Below, piece by piece: positions 11,843-23,210 of a stretch of 64,000 bases of DNA. Source of the DNA: Macrotrachela quadricornifera (lineage: Eukaryota > Rotifera > Eurotatoria > Philodinida > Philodinidae); assembly GCA_022393335.1 (NCBI GenBank), contig JAJEKB010020775.1, positions 188,256 through 252,255 of the forward strand. Direction: 5' to 3'. The stretch's first letter is position 1, and every line of letters starts with the position of its first letter. The notes under the pieces were generated by a model. It saw nothing but the letters and a program-made list of their open reading frames with translations, had not been told where the DNA came from and did no database searches. A program made the translations under genes and the position numbers.

Positions 11843-12810
11843 CAGAGTAGCCTATAAATAATAACATGGCGATAAAAAATTTAAATACCTCTACTTCTGT
11901 TCATTCAAATGGACTCAATTTTTGGTTGGTAGCAGAACTTTACTCAAATCTTTTTTCCATTGGGATATTGTAAGTAAATCCTACTATTAAGTATTTCAGT
12001 TGACGGCAAGAAAGTAACTTTACTAATAGTCAAGTAAGAAAAATACATGAAATATTGTGTAGATGATTTTCAGTTGTCATTTGACAGAATGACTTGAAAA
12101 AATTCAGACAATTCTTCTAAATGATACCACATTGATGTACATATGGAAAATTTTCTAAACTAGCTACTTTAAATGTTGGAACTCGTGGCTGTTAACTAAA
12201 ACGCGTATCTGAAAGCCTCTAGTTAGTCACTCCAGGGGCGCAGCCAGGGGGTTGTCTTGGGTACCCGGGCAGCACCCCCGTTGACAAAAAAACACCTGGA
12301 GGGGGTAGAGGTAAAAATTCTTTCCACGAACCAAAAATTGGTTTTTCTGCTGGTGTGCACCTTCCTTAACAAGTCGAGTACCCCCCTTGAAAAATTCCTG
12401 GCTACGCCCCTGAGTTAGTCGGCAAATATTCAGCAAAAATCGATGTTCCACGCCTGAAAAGTCGAAATATTGTAATCGCTAACTTCCAATTTGACTCGTT
12501 GAGGAATTTCTCTCAATGTACATCCATATAGTATCATTCAGAAGATTTGAATTTTTTCGAGTCATTCTGTCAAATGACAACTGAAAATCATTTACACAAT
12601 ATTTCATGTATTTTCCTTACTTCACCATTAGTAAAGTTACTTTCTTGCCGTCAACTGAAATACTTAATAGTAGGATTTACTTACATTACCCCAATGGAAA
12701 AAGATTTAAGTAAAGTTCTGCTACCAACCAAAAAATGAGTCCATTTGAATGAACAGAAGTAGAGGTATTTATATTTCTTATCGTCTTGTTATTATTTATA
12801 GGCTATCCTG
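11843..12810. mobile_element. TA-flanked foldback element nested in the hAT-type element
   Basis: 968-bp element with arms starting CAGAGTAGCCTATAAATAA and, on the other strand, CAGGATAGCCTATAAATAA. TA flanks lie at 11841-11842 and 12811-12812. The arms pair over several hundred bases (for example CTCTACTTCTGTTCATTC). The ends are related to those of the element at 4340 (CAGGGTGGGCCATAAATAA). The middle carries a further MITE at 12233-12412. Confidence 0.85.
12233..12412. mobile_element. hAT-type MITE, innermost of the nest
   Basis: About 180 bp with ends CAGGGGCGCAGCCAGG and the complement of CAGGGGCGTAGCCAGG, a terminus common to animal hAT MITEs. The 8-bp repeat AGTTAGTC occurs immediately right of the element (12413-12420) and four bases left of it (12221-12228). 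A 74-residue open frame across it is only a translation of the repeat. Confidence 0.83.
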
Positions 12811-12993
12811 TATATAAAGATAAAATTTCGAAATAGAGAAACAAACATTTGAGAAAAAAATGTTAAAAAAACTCAATATTATTAAAGGGCGGGGAAACCG
12901 CGAGATCTTGCGATGCACCGTCACCGCCCCGCCGGTGGGGCGGGGCGGGACGGGACAGTATCACACCGCGACTCGTCCATCTCTGTACTATAC

Positions 12994-14184
12994 TAAATAC
13001 TCGGAAGATTCGCCGAGAACTACCAGATATACTAGAATAATGGCGGTATGTTTTATTTGTAGACATTATTATTGGAATAAACGATAAAATCTTGAAGTTT
13101 TTTTAAACGATGTGCTTTCTCAAGCTCAATAAAATCTGTATGAATAAATGTTTATTATAAAACAAAAAAAGATTTCAAGACATCATTCATTATGGTGAAT
13201 GCAATTAGATGTAGCGCTATCGAGTGAATTTTGCATTTTTCATATGGAAATAAGTGTCAGAACCAGTGAAGAAAGATTTAATGGTATAGATTTTTAGAAA
13301 TTTTCACTGTGCAACTTTTCCAAAAAAATGCAAGATTTAGTCATTTTTTAAAGCTGAGATGTTTAAAAAATAAACAATATGTTGTAATCATTCTAGGACA
13401 TCCAATGTGTTCCCAGTGATTCTAAGATAGTTGACAGACGATCATGCTACTTATCGAAAAAACGTAGTATCACTGGCGATATTTCATTTCTACTTTAATA
13501 TCACCTCACTCTTTGTATTGCTTCCATCTCTTTCTTATATGCAATGCACATCTCCAAATTCAGATCCACTGAGATAATATTAGACTTTGAGTAAACATCT
13601 AGTTTTTTTCTGTTGCCTAACTTTACGTGTATTAAGCTATAATGCGGAATCGATTATCCTATCCACAAAGTTCTTTTGTGTGCATTGAAATTCAAAGAAA
13701 CTCAAAATAATTAAGTGAATTTTATCTATACCTCAATAAATGTCAAATTTATCAGCAAAAACAGATCATTTTGTTCTTATTTTACTCCTCACTTTACTCT
13801 TTTATCTATGAATGAACAAGGTGCTCAATCACTCTTTATATACATAATAGAAATTTGGTTAAATAATTAACGTGAAAAAATAACATTGATGTTTTCTATA
13901 AGATTCAGTTGGAAAATGATTTGTTGTGGAAGAAAGTAGTATGCATACTCAAATTTCTTTCATCAAGACAAACTTTAAGTTTATCTATATCTCGGTTTGT
14001 AGTTTATCACGTACAAAGAATAGAATATATTTAGATGCGTATTCAACTGTTCATTAGCTTAAAACAGTGAAAACTAAGAAATCGCATCTGCTTACGTGTT
14101 TCATTCGTTGTGCTAGGTAGAAACTAGAAATATAAATAATAACATGTGTAGATATACGCACTACAGAAAAAGAATATAACGGAC
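12994..14184. other. No gene recognised
   Basis: AT-rich, no coherent exon, repeat or RNA gene seen. Confidence 0.5.
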
Positions 14185-14455
14185 CTGTTGGCTAGTTGTG
14201 CTAATGGAAATGGTATCATTTTCTTGGCTGTTATCCACCATTTGCACGTCTAACTGTGGAGCACTTATCCCTCTTTCGATGATCTGTGAAATCACAAATG
14301 TTGTTAATGAGATACACTGAGAGAAACTACTTGTTCACTCACTTTACTCTTATTTCGTTCCGGTTTTTTGACTGTAGTCGTTTTGCTTTCATTATCAATT
14401 GTTGGCATAATTTCATTATAACTGGTTGCTGCGTGATCATTGATGTTGGGATATG
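14185..14455 (-). CDS. Two exons of an unidentified gene, possibly 5' part of the Ig gene
   Basis: Two minus-strand exons fit together in frame. The first (14455-14343, 113 nt) starts after a TTTCTAG acceptor, reads YPNINDHAATSYNEIMP and ends in a lysine-rich KKPERNKSK before a GTGAGT donor. The second (14283-14185, 99 nt) starts after a TTTCACAG acceptor, reads IIERGISAPQLDVQMVD and ends STTSQQ before a GTCCGT donor. The peptide is low in hydrophobics and looks like a disordered linker. Same strand and about 7 kb upstream of the Ig exons, so it may be the same transcript; this is inference. No family recognised. Confidence 0.45.
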
Positions 14456-16374
14456 CTAGAAAACAAGCAAATCATACTTAGCAATTATTAATGCAATATA
14501 TTTAGGCCTTGTCAAAAATACGTAGTTATAAACCTATATAAATTTCTTGTAGAATGTTTCAAGAAACTTACTGTTTTATACAGACACACGGTAAAAACAA
14601 AGTTCTACATTTCTACACGATTTGATCATTCTTCAACAACTATCATAATAATAAAATCTCGACAAAAAGCTGTTTGTTATAAAATGCAACGGTTATATTT
14701 ATGCTGTATCTTTTGAACCGCTTTTAACAGAAAAATGGTAGAGAACTGAGATTTTCATTATTGAAAAGAGCAGACGAGGATGCATTGAATTGCAAATTAT
14801 GGCCTTCTATAGTAGGATTTCTGAAACTTTTTACTCTGTTTTCTAAGCGGTGAGTAGATTGCTCTTTTCTCGATAGAAAAAGAAAAAAAAACAATATGCT
14901 TTTTCATAAAATTTGTTAGAGAGTCGACTTAGTGTATCGGTTAGAACACCTATAGCTGTTACATAATTAATTTTAAATCTATATTATACTTCACGGTTTG
15001 TACTTCTTTGATTAGTCATTTGAATGCACAACGGATAATTTAATGTACACGATAAACAATGCATAAAGTAGGATTGTTCTAAAAAGATCCATTAGAAATC
15101 ATAAAACAACCTGACTAGGTGACTAGAAAATCCTGCAACATATGATTCAATGCATCTTCATCTTCTCTTTCTAGTCATGAAAACCGCAGTTTTCTAACAT
15201 GTTCCTGTCCAAAGTCTTTTTAAAAACTATCCACCCGCTATTTCTCTTTTAAATGAGAATAAATGTAACCATTACATTTCATGACAGACAGCTCTTTGTC
15301 AAGGTTTTATTATTATGATATTATTTGTAGAATGATCAAATAGCGTAGAAATATACAGCTCTGGTTTTACTATCAACCAATGTAAAAAGAAAATATCTAT
15401 ACGCGTTCTTTAAGAAGCTGATATAGCTCTGTAACAACTTTTGATATGGCCTAAGTACATACTTAAAATCTACGTTAAAGCGCTCTATTGCTCTATATTC
15501 AAAAATCTCTACTATGTCTTGCCCATGAGTAACGGTAGCGTTTTTAAATGACACTAAAATGTGTTCTATAAAAGAGAATCCGAGATGATTGCGACAGAAG
15601 AAACGGATATTTCAGTATTTTTTGAATATCTTCCACGCTTTCCATCAAATAACGTTGTTCTTTTTACCATTACATTTGGCGTTTAACCTTTTTAGGAATC
15701 ATGGCTGTATATACACAGCTTTCAAAGTTGTTGGAAGAAGTGAGGGTTATCGGATTAATTCATTCTGAAAATCAGATTCTTTGAATGGTTTATTTCTTTT
15801 CCTACTATCTCAAAGTGCCTTATTTATTTGTATGAAATAAGAATTGATGTGACAAATATAATACTTCATAGTTTTCAGATTACAAATGACTTTGATATTA
15901 CAACTTTATTTCTTCGATAAAAAACTAAGTTAGTCTTTAAAGGGTTAATTCTTTGTAAACTTAGGGAAAATACTATTGCATTGCTTAAAGATTAGTTCTT
16001 TCTGTCACAGTCATTATGGATTACTTTTTACAGTTGTAATGTATTCTAGTGTCATCTAAGAACGTGATGGTTATTCAAAGACAGTACATTTTTAAATTTT
16101 CTTTGAATATACAATTAGATAGCGCTTTTAACATCGATTTTAAACAGGTATTTTATATTTTTCCAAAATCTATTATAATGTCGCTGATCAAAACTGAAGA
16201 GGTACTTTGCAGAAATTCTTGAATCACCCGTTATATGTTTAATCTTTTTGTTGTCGGCAAGCGTAAGTCAACATACAATGTCTACTAGAGCCCCTTTTCA
16301 AATTTGATTTTTCAAGTGAAGAAAAGAAGTCACAGTTTCAATGACTCCAAAAACCCTTAAAACCCTGTGTTTTA
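14456..16374. other. No gene recognised
   Basis: Nearly 2 kb of AT-rich sequence. A 72-residue open frame at 15336-15554 (minus) has reasonable composition but no recognisable motif and no clear splice sites, so it is not called. Confidence 0.45.
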
Positions 16375-17213
16375 TTATATATACTAGCAGAGATACCCGA
16401 TGAAAATAGAATATGGTTAGAGTTTTCCATCTTCCATCCTAGTTTTTTTGTTGTACATAACACGTCTTCCAAAGGACTGTTCCCCGCTGGCTGAGCCATC
16501 TGCGACAGAAATTTTCCTGTCACCCCTGAAACCTCTATGGCAGGACTTTACTGGTATGCGTCATGCATCTTTAACAGGATTGTTCCTGCTCTGCGTTAGG
16601 TATTCGCCATAGAACTCTTCTCGCCGTACGTGATACCTCTTTCATAGGACTTTTTTTATCGTACCTGGAATCTCTGCTACAGAGCTTTTCCCGCAGTGCG
16701 TGGGGTATCTTTCAAAGAACTTTTCCTGCCGTGCTTAATGCAACTTCAGTGGGACTATTCTCATCGATCTCAAGCTGACACCCTCACTCGCATCCACTTT
16801 GGACACGATCACTCTCAAAATTGCATTGAACTGCGTCATTTGATTAGAAAGTGAATAAAATCTCAGTCTCTTACGACTTGGATAAAGTTTCACGCATGCC
16901 TTCCTTTCTCACCCCCAATCACTCTGCCGACTTTCATTAGCGCACTCAAAGAACTGATGCGGATAGTTCCGTGACGCTACCTCTCACAATGACTAAATAT
17001 ATAGCGAACAGACTCATCAAAATCTCGATCTGTATTGATCGCGATGAAACTTCACCCAGCCTCTTCCACGCACTCTGTTTGGTGGTTTCAACCTCAAGTT
17101 GACTTTACTCAGAAGCTAAGGAAGTAGTGTGAAAACTTTTGTGACGCTAGCTATCACACGGACTGATTGCATAGCGAACAGACAAACGTTCTTCTTTAAA
17201 TATATAGATACGT
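16375..17213. repeat. Interspersed repeat with internal minisatellite
   Basis: Starts near TATATATACTAGCAGAGATA and ends with a GCGAACAGACAAACGTTC block followed by TTTAAATATATAGATA. A second, shorter copy of the tail lies at 17695-17775 and a diverged one at 11420-11470. No reading frame. The class (retroposon, Helitron-like or other) cannot be decided from these copies. Confidence 0.5.
16472..16750. repeat. 35-bp minisatellite, eight degenerate units
   Basis: Eight consecutive units, all 35 bp except one of 34, beginning AGGACTTTTCC or close variants with a central GCCGTGCGTG. Between-unit divergence is high, yet the period is held almost exactly. Too degenerate and with no spacers, so not a CRISPR array. 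Confidence 0.8.
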
Positions 17214-17439
17214 AATCGTTGTGAGTCAAAAAAAAACAACAAATACATTGCTTCTGCGAGTCATAGAAAACTAATGGATACATTATGGTTGTGAATCAAG
17301 GAAACACTTGTATACATTTTTTTTTCTTTTAACCTATTAGAAACCTTCGGTTTTCACATTTAGACCAAAGAACCATCGATACAAAATGATTAATCTTAGA
17401 ATCATAACAAATTCGCTAAATTTCTGAAAAATTCATGCA

Positions 17440-17775
17440 AATCTTATTGCCACATGACATGGCTGAAATTTCACCCAAACACCCTCATTTTACTCCTATT
17501 AATGATAACAGCACTCTATAAAGCCACCACTGGACTCAGAAACCCACCGCGGAAAGTTTGGTAGTGTTAGTTAAGACAATACTATTTGGGTGAGATTCCA
17601 CCCACACCCACACACCCAAACTCACACCCTCGGTGGGTGACCCCACTATGACCTTCCTCTGGGCCTGGGGAGGCACCATGGAAAGGTTGGTGGTCGTAAC
17701 TTTTATAGGGACTGAATGCAAAGCGAACAGACAGACAGACAGACAGACATTCTTCTTTATATATATAGATAGATG
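17440..17775. repeat. Second copy of the CAGACAGAC-tailed repeat
   Basis: Contains CACCCACACACCC-type simple sequence. It then has a GCAAAGCGAACAGAC tail expanded to five CAGA units, ending TTCTTTATATATATAGATAG. Matches the end of 16375-17213. Confidence 0.5.
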
Positions 17776-18119
17776 TATACAATAAAGACAAAACTAATTT
17801 TTAAAATAGAACTTTAGTATGTACCGCACCTGTTTATACTCTTTCAAACAAAAGAAAGCTGAATGCATAGAATGAATGCTGACAAAAAGACATAAACGAA
17901 GAAAAACGGACAAATATCTTCTTTTTTTCCTGAAAAAAAACCTGGTTTTCAAGAAGTAAATGATAAAAAAAGGTCAGAAATTTTGCTCAGCAATGGAATG
18001 TTGATTAAAAAATTGTATTTTTTCTGAGTGAGGAGAAGTCCGGCTATCTTTTCCGGCATTTATTTCGATTTTCAACTTTGTAACAAAAATTGACTTGTTG
18101 TTGGGGAAATGGAATGGTC

Positions 18120-18944
18120 TTAAACAGTCAGGTTGTCTTTCTTGTCAATTGATCCAGTGAAAGTAGAAATATTTTCTAATCTGACTAATTTTATGTTCAC
18201 CATACCTGAACTAAGTTGTTCATGACTTGGTGGAACGTCATTTGTCACTAGATAAACTTTTTCGGTGAGATCAGTCGATCTATATGGTCGTTGAAATCCG
18301 CTACTAAGTGACTGAACATCACGAGCGACATCCATAAAAATGTCCTCAATGTGTTTATCAGCTTTTACGATGTGATTTAACAAGCTTCCAGTAAAAATAC
18401 TGTTTCTACCATTTTGTGTTTCGTCGAGCGCCGTTTTACCAGGGGCACAAGAGAACGCTATCATAGTATGCGATGACGCGTGCATAGGTGATAAACCTTG
18501 CGTCTGTTGACCTCGATCTTTCACAGACTTTCTACAACAGTCAAATATTAATAGGGTGATACAACAGCGTTTATCTTCTATTTTCTTCATTATGTATTGT
18601 ACATTAATAGCACGGTTGACAATATAATCACGTTCACTGCCGCGAAAATCATAATCGTAATCCAAAGGCAATAAATAATTTTCATTATCACATTGTTTTC
18701 CATGTCCAGCAAAGTAAACTAATATTAGATCTGTATGCTGAATTCTTGAGACGAATTCATCAATCAAGTCATAGAATTTACTAAGATTGCAATCAGTGTC
18801 ATACGATACGTTGAATCCAATACGTTCAAGGGTGATTTTTAAATCTTGAGCATCATTAATACAGCATTTCAATGAGTCTTTATGATAACTATTAATACCA
18901 ATAACTAAGGCACGCTTGCGCTGATAAACAGCACTTGCTGCCAT
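18120..18944 (-). CDS. Caspase-like (C14) peptidase
   Basis: 274-residue protein with a p20-type caspase/metacaspase fold. It opens with RALVIGINSY (11-20), then NDAQDLKITLERIGF. The catalytic His lies in YFAGHGKQ (His81) and the catalytic Cys in LLIFDCCRKS (Cys136). A substrate-pocket-like segment FSCAPGKTALDE follows at 164-175. No prodomain, CARD or DED is present: the peptidase begins almost at the first Met, as in many small bdelloid caspase-like proteins. The start ATG follows a TTTCAG that could be an acceptor of a 5' UTR intron. A possible donor CAG|GTATGG at about codon 246 means the last 27 residues may be an intron read-through. Expected to act as a cytosolic cysteine peptidase, possibly in cell death or signalling; substrate unknown. 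Confidence 0.85.
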   Translation of the reverse strand: MAASAVYQRKRALVIGINSYHKDSLKCCINDAQDLKITLERIGFNVSYDTDCNLSKFYDLIDEFVSRIQHTDLILVYFAGHGKQCDNENYLLPLDYDYDFRGSERDYIVNRAINVQYIMKKIEDKRCCITLLIFDCCRKSVKDRGQQTQGLSPMHASSHTMIAFSCAPGKTALDETQNGRNSIFTGSLLNHIVKADKHIEDIFMDVARDVQSLSSGFQRPYRSTDLTEKVYLVTNDVPPSHEQLSSGMVNIKLVRLENISTFTGSIDKKDNLTV

Positions 18945-19202
18945 TTTATCTGAAATTTAGTTTTTAATAAAGTTAAAAACACTTTCTTTGAGAGAAAGAC
19001 AATTTCAAAAGTATAATTCTTCTTAAATATATTCAAATGTATATGCCTCCTATACTGTAATTCTAGTGAAACGAAAGTTCCTCTCTGTAAAATCATAATT
19101 CTAACTAAGGAGGTTTTTCTACAGAAAAATGATTTTTTCTAAAACAATTGACATTGAGCTTTTATCATCTGAAGACGCGCTACAGTCTCCTCTTTTAATA
19201 TA
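18945..19202. other. Upstream region of the caspase-like gene
   Basis: AT-rich, with a candidate acceptor just before the ATG. No promoter element can be asserted. Confidence 0.35.
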
Positions 19203-19204
19203 TA

Positions 19205-19582
19205 TGGGAGTGGCCAGTCTGACCGGAGGCTCCAACTGATTTTTTTGTCAAAGTACTTCTATAATATATCGGATGAAAGTGATTTTTTTACCAGCTATAG
19301 TACTCATGTAGTGCTAATAATCTGCCAATATGAGAAGTTTATAACATGTTCGAAACTAAAATAATCAAGTGTTTTCAGGAAATCTGTTAATATTTATGAA
19401 CACATGCTCTGAAGACACTTGATTATTTTAGTTTCGAACATGTTATAAATGTCTCATTCCGGCAGATTGTTAGCACCACATGAGTACTATAGCTGGTAAA
19501 AAAATAACTTTTATCCGATATATTATAGAAGCACTTTGACAAAAAAATCAGTTGGAGCCTCCGGCCAGACTGGCCACTCCCA
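19205..19582. mobile_element. TA-flanked palindromic MITE (378 bp)
   Basis: Almost perfect inverted repeat, arms about 180 bp, beginning TGGGAGTGGCCAGTCTG on each strand. TA flanks lie at 19203-19204 and 19583-19584. Arms contain CTGATTTTTTTGTCAAAGT. No coding capacity. Confidence 0.87.
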
Positions 19583-19586
19583 TATA

Positions 19587-20543
19587 CCGGGTTGTGCATA
19601 ACCTTTTGCTAGGGGGGTAGCACTATAATTTCAAATCGAATACCTAATGAATTTTATACCAAATTAAAGCGCGTCAAAAACTGAATTTATTGGTACGAAA
19701 TAGTACGAGTTATAGAAACCTTTTAGTGTCGAACTTATGAAGATTTGAGAAATTTTATGCTTTTTTTGACGCAGAAACTAAAGACACTAGGACTTCGAAT
19801 ATTGAGTGAAATACTTTTTTTTCATGTTCTTATACGGTTCGATAGAGCTCATCGAGCTCTACAAAAGTGTATATGCTAAGATTCTTTTAAACCATTTTTT
19901 TGAGGTAAAAAAATTCAAAAATGATTTGCAAAATCCTAAAAAATGTTTCAAAAGTTCGTTTTTTTTAAATGCAAGAAAAACACATGATTTTCTCAATAAA
20001 ATAAGCTTTTTCATTATTTTAACTAATAAACACGCTTGGGAATATACTCATCCGATGCAGCATGAAAAACTGCGTCTAAGTAGTATATTTTCAAGCGTGT
20101 TTATTAGTTAAAATAATGAAAAAGCTTATTTTATTGAGAAAATCATGTGTTTTTCTTGCATTTAAAAAAAACGAACTTTTGAAACATTTTTTAGAATTTT
20201 GCAAATCATTTTTGAATTTTTTTACCTCAAAAAAATGGTTTAAAAGAATCTTAGCATATACACTTTTGTAGAGCTCGATGAGCTCTATCGAACCGTATAA
20301 GAACATGAAAAAAAAGTATTTCACTCAATATTCGAAGTCCTAGTGTCTTTAGTTTCTGCGTCAAAAAAAGCGTAAAATTTCTCAAATCTTCATAAGTTCG
20401 ACACTAAAAGGTTTCTATAACTCGTACTATTTCGTACCAATAAATTCAGTTTTTGACGCGCTTTAATTTGGTATAAAATTCATTAGGTATTCGATTTGAA
20501 ATTATAGTGCTACCCCCCTAGCAAAAGGTTATGCACAACCCGG
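19587..20543. mobile_element. TA-flanked 957-bp palindrome with near-identical arms
   Basis: Arms of about 460 bp starting CCGGGTTGTGCATAACC on each strand, flanked by TA (19585-19586 and 20544-20545). By eye the arms differ at only a few positions, so the inverted duplication or its homogenisation is recent. The two arms carry the same 77-codon open frame with one residue difference, an effect of the palindrome. Related arms occur at 45938-46858 and as a fragment at 47930-48010. Confidence 0.9.
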
Positions 20544-20551
20544 TATATATA

Positions 20552-21446
20552 CAGGAGGGTGCAAAAGTCAGTTTACCCAAAAAAAACTAAATATCTCCAT
20601 TACGGGTCGAGCAAATCAACTGATTTTTTTACCAATAATAGATGCATGTTCAAGCTTCATATTCATAAAGACATGCCTAGAAAGAACCTTTGTTAAGTAT
20701 CACTATTGACCTCAACAAGAAAAATTTATTTTTCACAGTTTGAAAAAAAGGCACTTGAGCCAAAAAAAGGTTGAATATCTCCATTACGGCTCGAGCAAAC
20801 GAACTGATTTTGTTACCAATGATAGAGGCATGTACAAGCTTTATATCCATAAAGACATACCTAGAGAAAACCCGTTTGTTAAGTATACTGTTTTCCATTC
20901 TATCGATAAAAAAGTAAAATTATTTTATTGAGGTCATTAGTAATACTTTATAAGGGCTCTCTCTAATCTTATCCGTATGGATTTAAAGTGTGAACATGCT
21001 TCCATTATTGGTAAAAAAACCATCCCGGTTGTTCGAACCGTAGTGGAAGTATTTAATTTTTCCTTGGCATCGTGACTTTAAGGCCATATTCAGGGTGGCG
21101 CAAAAGCCGGTCTACCAAAATAAAAATTGAATATCTCTATTACGACTCGAGCAAACAAGCTGATTTTTTTACTACTAAGAGAGGCATGTTCAAGCTTCAT
21201 ATCTATAAAGACATGTCTAGAGAGACCCTTTGTTAAGTATCACTATTGACCTCAATAAAAAGCGTTTTACTTTTTGACAGATAGGAGAAAAAATAATATA
21301 CTTAACAAAGGGTTTCTCTAGGCATGTCTTTATGGATATAAAGCTTATACATTTCTATATCATTGGTAAAAAAATCAGTTCGTTTGCTCGACCCGTAATG
21401 GAGATATTTAATTTTTTTTGGGTAAACTGACTTTTGCACCCCCCTG
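20552..21446. mobile_element. Foldback element of the CAGGGTGG family, composite
   Basis: Outer inverted repeats CAGGAGGGTGCAAAAGTCAG and the complement of CAGGGGGGTGCAAAAGTCAG. Inside are several direct and inverted copies of a module of about 220 bp (GAATATCTCCATTACGG, AGCTGATTTTTTTACC, AAGACATGCCTAGAGAG, TTTGTTAAGTATCAC). A second end, CAGGGTGGCGCAAAAGCC, lies near 21089, so one member may be inserted in another. The left flank is TA; the right flank is altered (CA). Confidence 0.75.
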
Positions 21447-22908
21447 CATATAGGTTTTTGTAACGAGATCAGATTTTTGAAAACTGATTGGAGAAGACTG
21501 CAGTCTTACTAGCATGTTTTTAAGACATTTTCGCAATTTTAAAACGTTTTAGTTGCCGAAATACTTTAATTTTTTATTCAAATTATGATTCAGTAAAGCA
21601 TGTTTATATCAATCATTGAATTTCATACGAATAATCAAATTAAGAATCAACTACTTATATTTTATTTACAATATCGGATACATTATCTACGTATATTGTG
21701 CAACTTTCTAATGGACTCGAATAAAAGATCCATATGCAAAATAATTTATAAACTTATTAACTGTTGCTATTGAAAAATAGTTTCTTAGTTATAAAAACTG
21801 AAATAACTCTCATTCGGCTAGAACTATAGTCAGCACCTTTTTTAGTGGATACGTTTTAACGAGGTCCCGAGGACGATTAGCGTTTTCAGATTATCCATTT
21901 TTATGGTTATTTTCGCATCATGTCTGCTAAAATGCTTATATAAAAATGAATAAAACAGAGTTTAATAATTCTGTCTGGACAGAACCTACACAAGGATGGT
22001 AGTTTCAATTTGAAACCGCACCGAGCTCTGTACTCTGTAGATTGACGACGTTATAATTTTTCTCGAAGCCATAAAACAAACTTGCAGTGCGTTGTACTAC
22101 GGTATATAGATCTGAATTTTTACCAAAGGCATTCTCGTTAGCACCACGCATCCCTGAAAACGTCGCTCCGAACAGATTACTCTAAGTAATAAACAGATTG
22201 TGAAAAGAAACCTTCGTTAACGCAATTTTTCGAAAAAAGACAGCACATGCCTGGTTAGCGGTGATGTCTTGATACACTTAAACAGAGTTCTACTTCTTAA
22301 AAAGACTTGTACACATTTCGTACGTATGCCACCAACAGGCCGTATGACTAAGGGGGATGCGGGGATATTTCCCCCGGCTAATTTTTTTCTTATGTATTGG
22401 CTTTCTCCCTGAGAATTTTAGGAACATAACTCTTTTTATTTTTTGTTAAGTACGACGAGTTGTGCACAAACAAACTTTTTGTATTTTCTAATACAAGATG
22501 GTTTTTTCTGTATACCAGCAGGGAGAAATGTTTGCTGTATCACATACGAACTGTTTTCTGGCGAAGTGTACTATTTTCTCTTTAAGTTTGAACATTTCCT
22601 CTTTGAATGTGTACTGTTTTCTCTTTTAGTTCGGACTATTTTGTCTTTCAAATAACCCTTACAGGACCATTTTTTTCTGATGAAAATCTCTTTTTTCCAT
22701 TAGTTTATCGAATCTGACTCAAAATCTCTCCATGTAGAGGTAATCATCCCGTCTCAGAATCTGCCGCTGCTGTAATGGTGTTCAAAAAAATGTTTTGATC
22801 TAATTTTTAAAGCTATGAGCAGTTTAAACTAGAACTACTGCAGCTAATCGATCAAACTCATTAAATTTTTCAGTATAACACACATAATAACTGCGATTCT
22901 ATGTAAAT
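21447..22908. other. No gene recognised
   Basis: About 1.5 kb without a credible exon, repeat or RNA gene. Short open frames here have no recognisable motif. Confidence 0.5.
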
Positions 22909-23210
22909 TCATGAAATTTTGAAACCTCTAACTGAAAAAGCTGCCACCACCATCAACATTTCTGTTTCTATGAAACGTTTATGATATTCAAAAAAGTTTT
23001 TTTCGTCTGACATGAAGAAAGCCAGTTTACAATTAGAGTATTCGATGACTGATAAAACTTGCACTTCGTTTGTGCTACAGTAAGCACATGTCTTACGCAC
23101 TTCTTTGACAGACAAATGCATTCCCCCATCCGCTTGAACAGCAGATTGTGTCGATGCTAATTTACGCTTCTTGTCTGAAGGAGATCTGTCAAGATTTATT
23201 CGGTCAGCTC
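22909..23210 (-). pseudogene. piggyBac-like transposase C-terminal remnant
   Basis: Minus-strand reading includes SPSDKKRKLASTQSAVQ and then KTCAYCSTNE. It continues with YSNCKLAFFMSDEKNFFEYH. This resembles the C-terminal cysteine-rich zinc-binding tail of piggyBac (DDE_Tnp_1_7) transposases, where a CxxC pair is followed by a C-x2-C and a (C/N)F-x2-YH ending. Several expected cysteines are missing and no catalytic part is present, so it is a fragment. Assignment rests on motif resemblance only. Confidence 0.42.

Larger units (their letters stand above)
11625..12985. mobile_element. hAT-type element with GC-rich words, host of a nest
   Basis: Outer element of a three-level nest. The 8-bp duplication TACTATAC flanks it (11617-11624 and 12986-12993). 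Ends are CAGAGAAGGCGGGG and the complement of CAGAGATGGACGAGT. Its own sequence (about 11625-11842 and 12811-12985) is strikingly GC-rich for this window and is made of CCGTCCCGCC / GGCGGGACGGG variants. No coding capacity. Confidence 0.85.

Noticed and set aside
12227..12451. 74-residue open frame (minus) with GRSQEFFKGG and LAAPLE
   Set aside because: It is the translation of a CAGGGGCG hAT-type MITE, a common false protein in animal databases.
15336..15554. 72-residue open frame (minus)
   Set aside because: No motif, no splice sites, no neighbouring exon.
16472..16750. Regular 35-bp periodicity resembling a CRISPR array
   Set aside because: No spacers, units highly degenerate, eukaryotic context: a minisatellite.
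19806..20324. Two opposite open frames with almost the same peptide
   Set aside because: They are the two arms of one palindrome; no codon-level sign of a gene.
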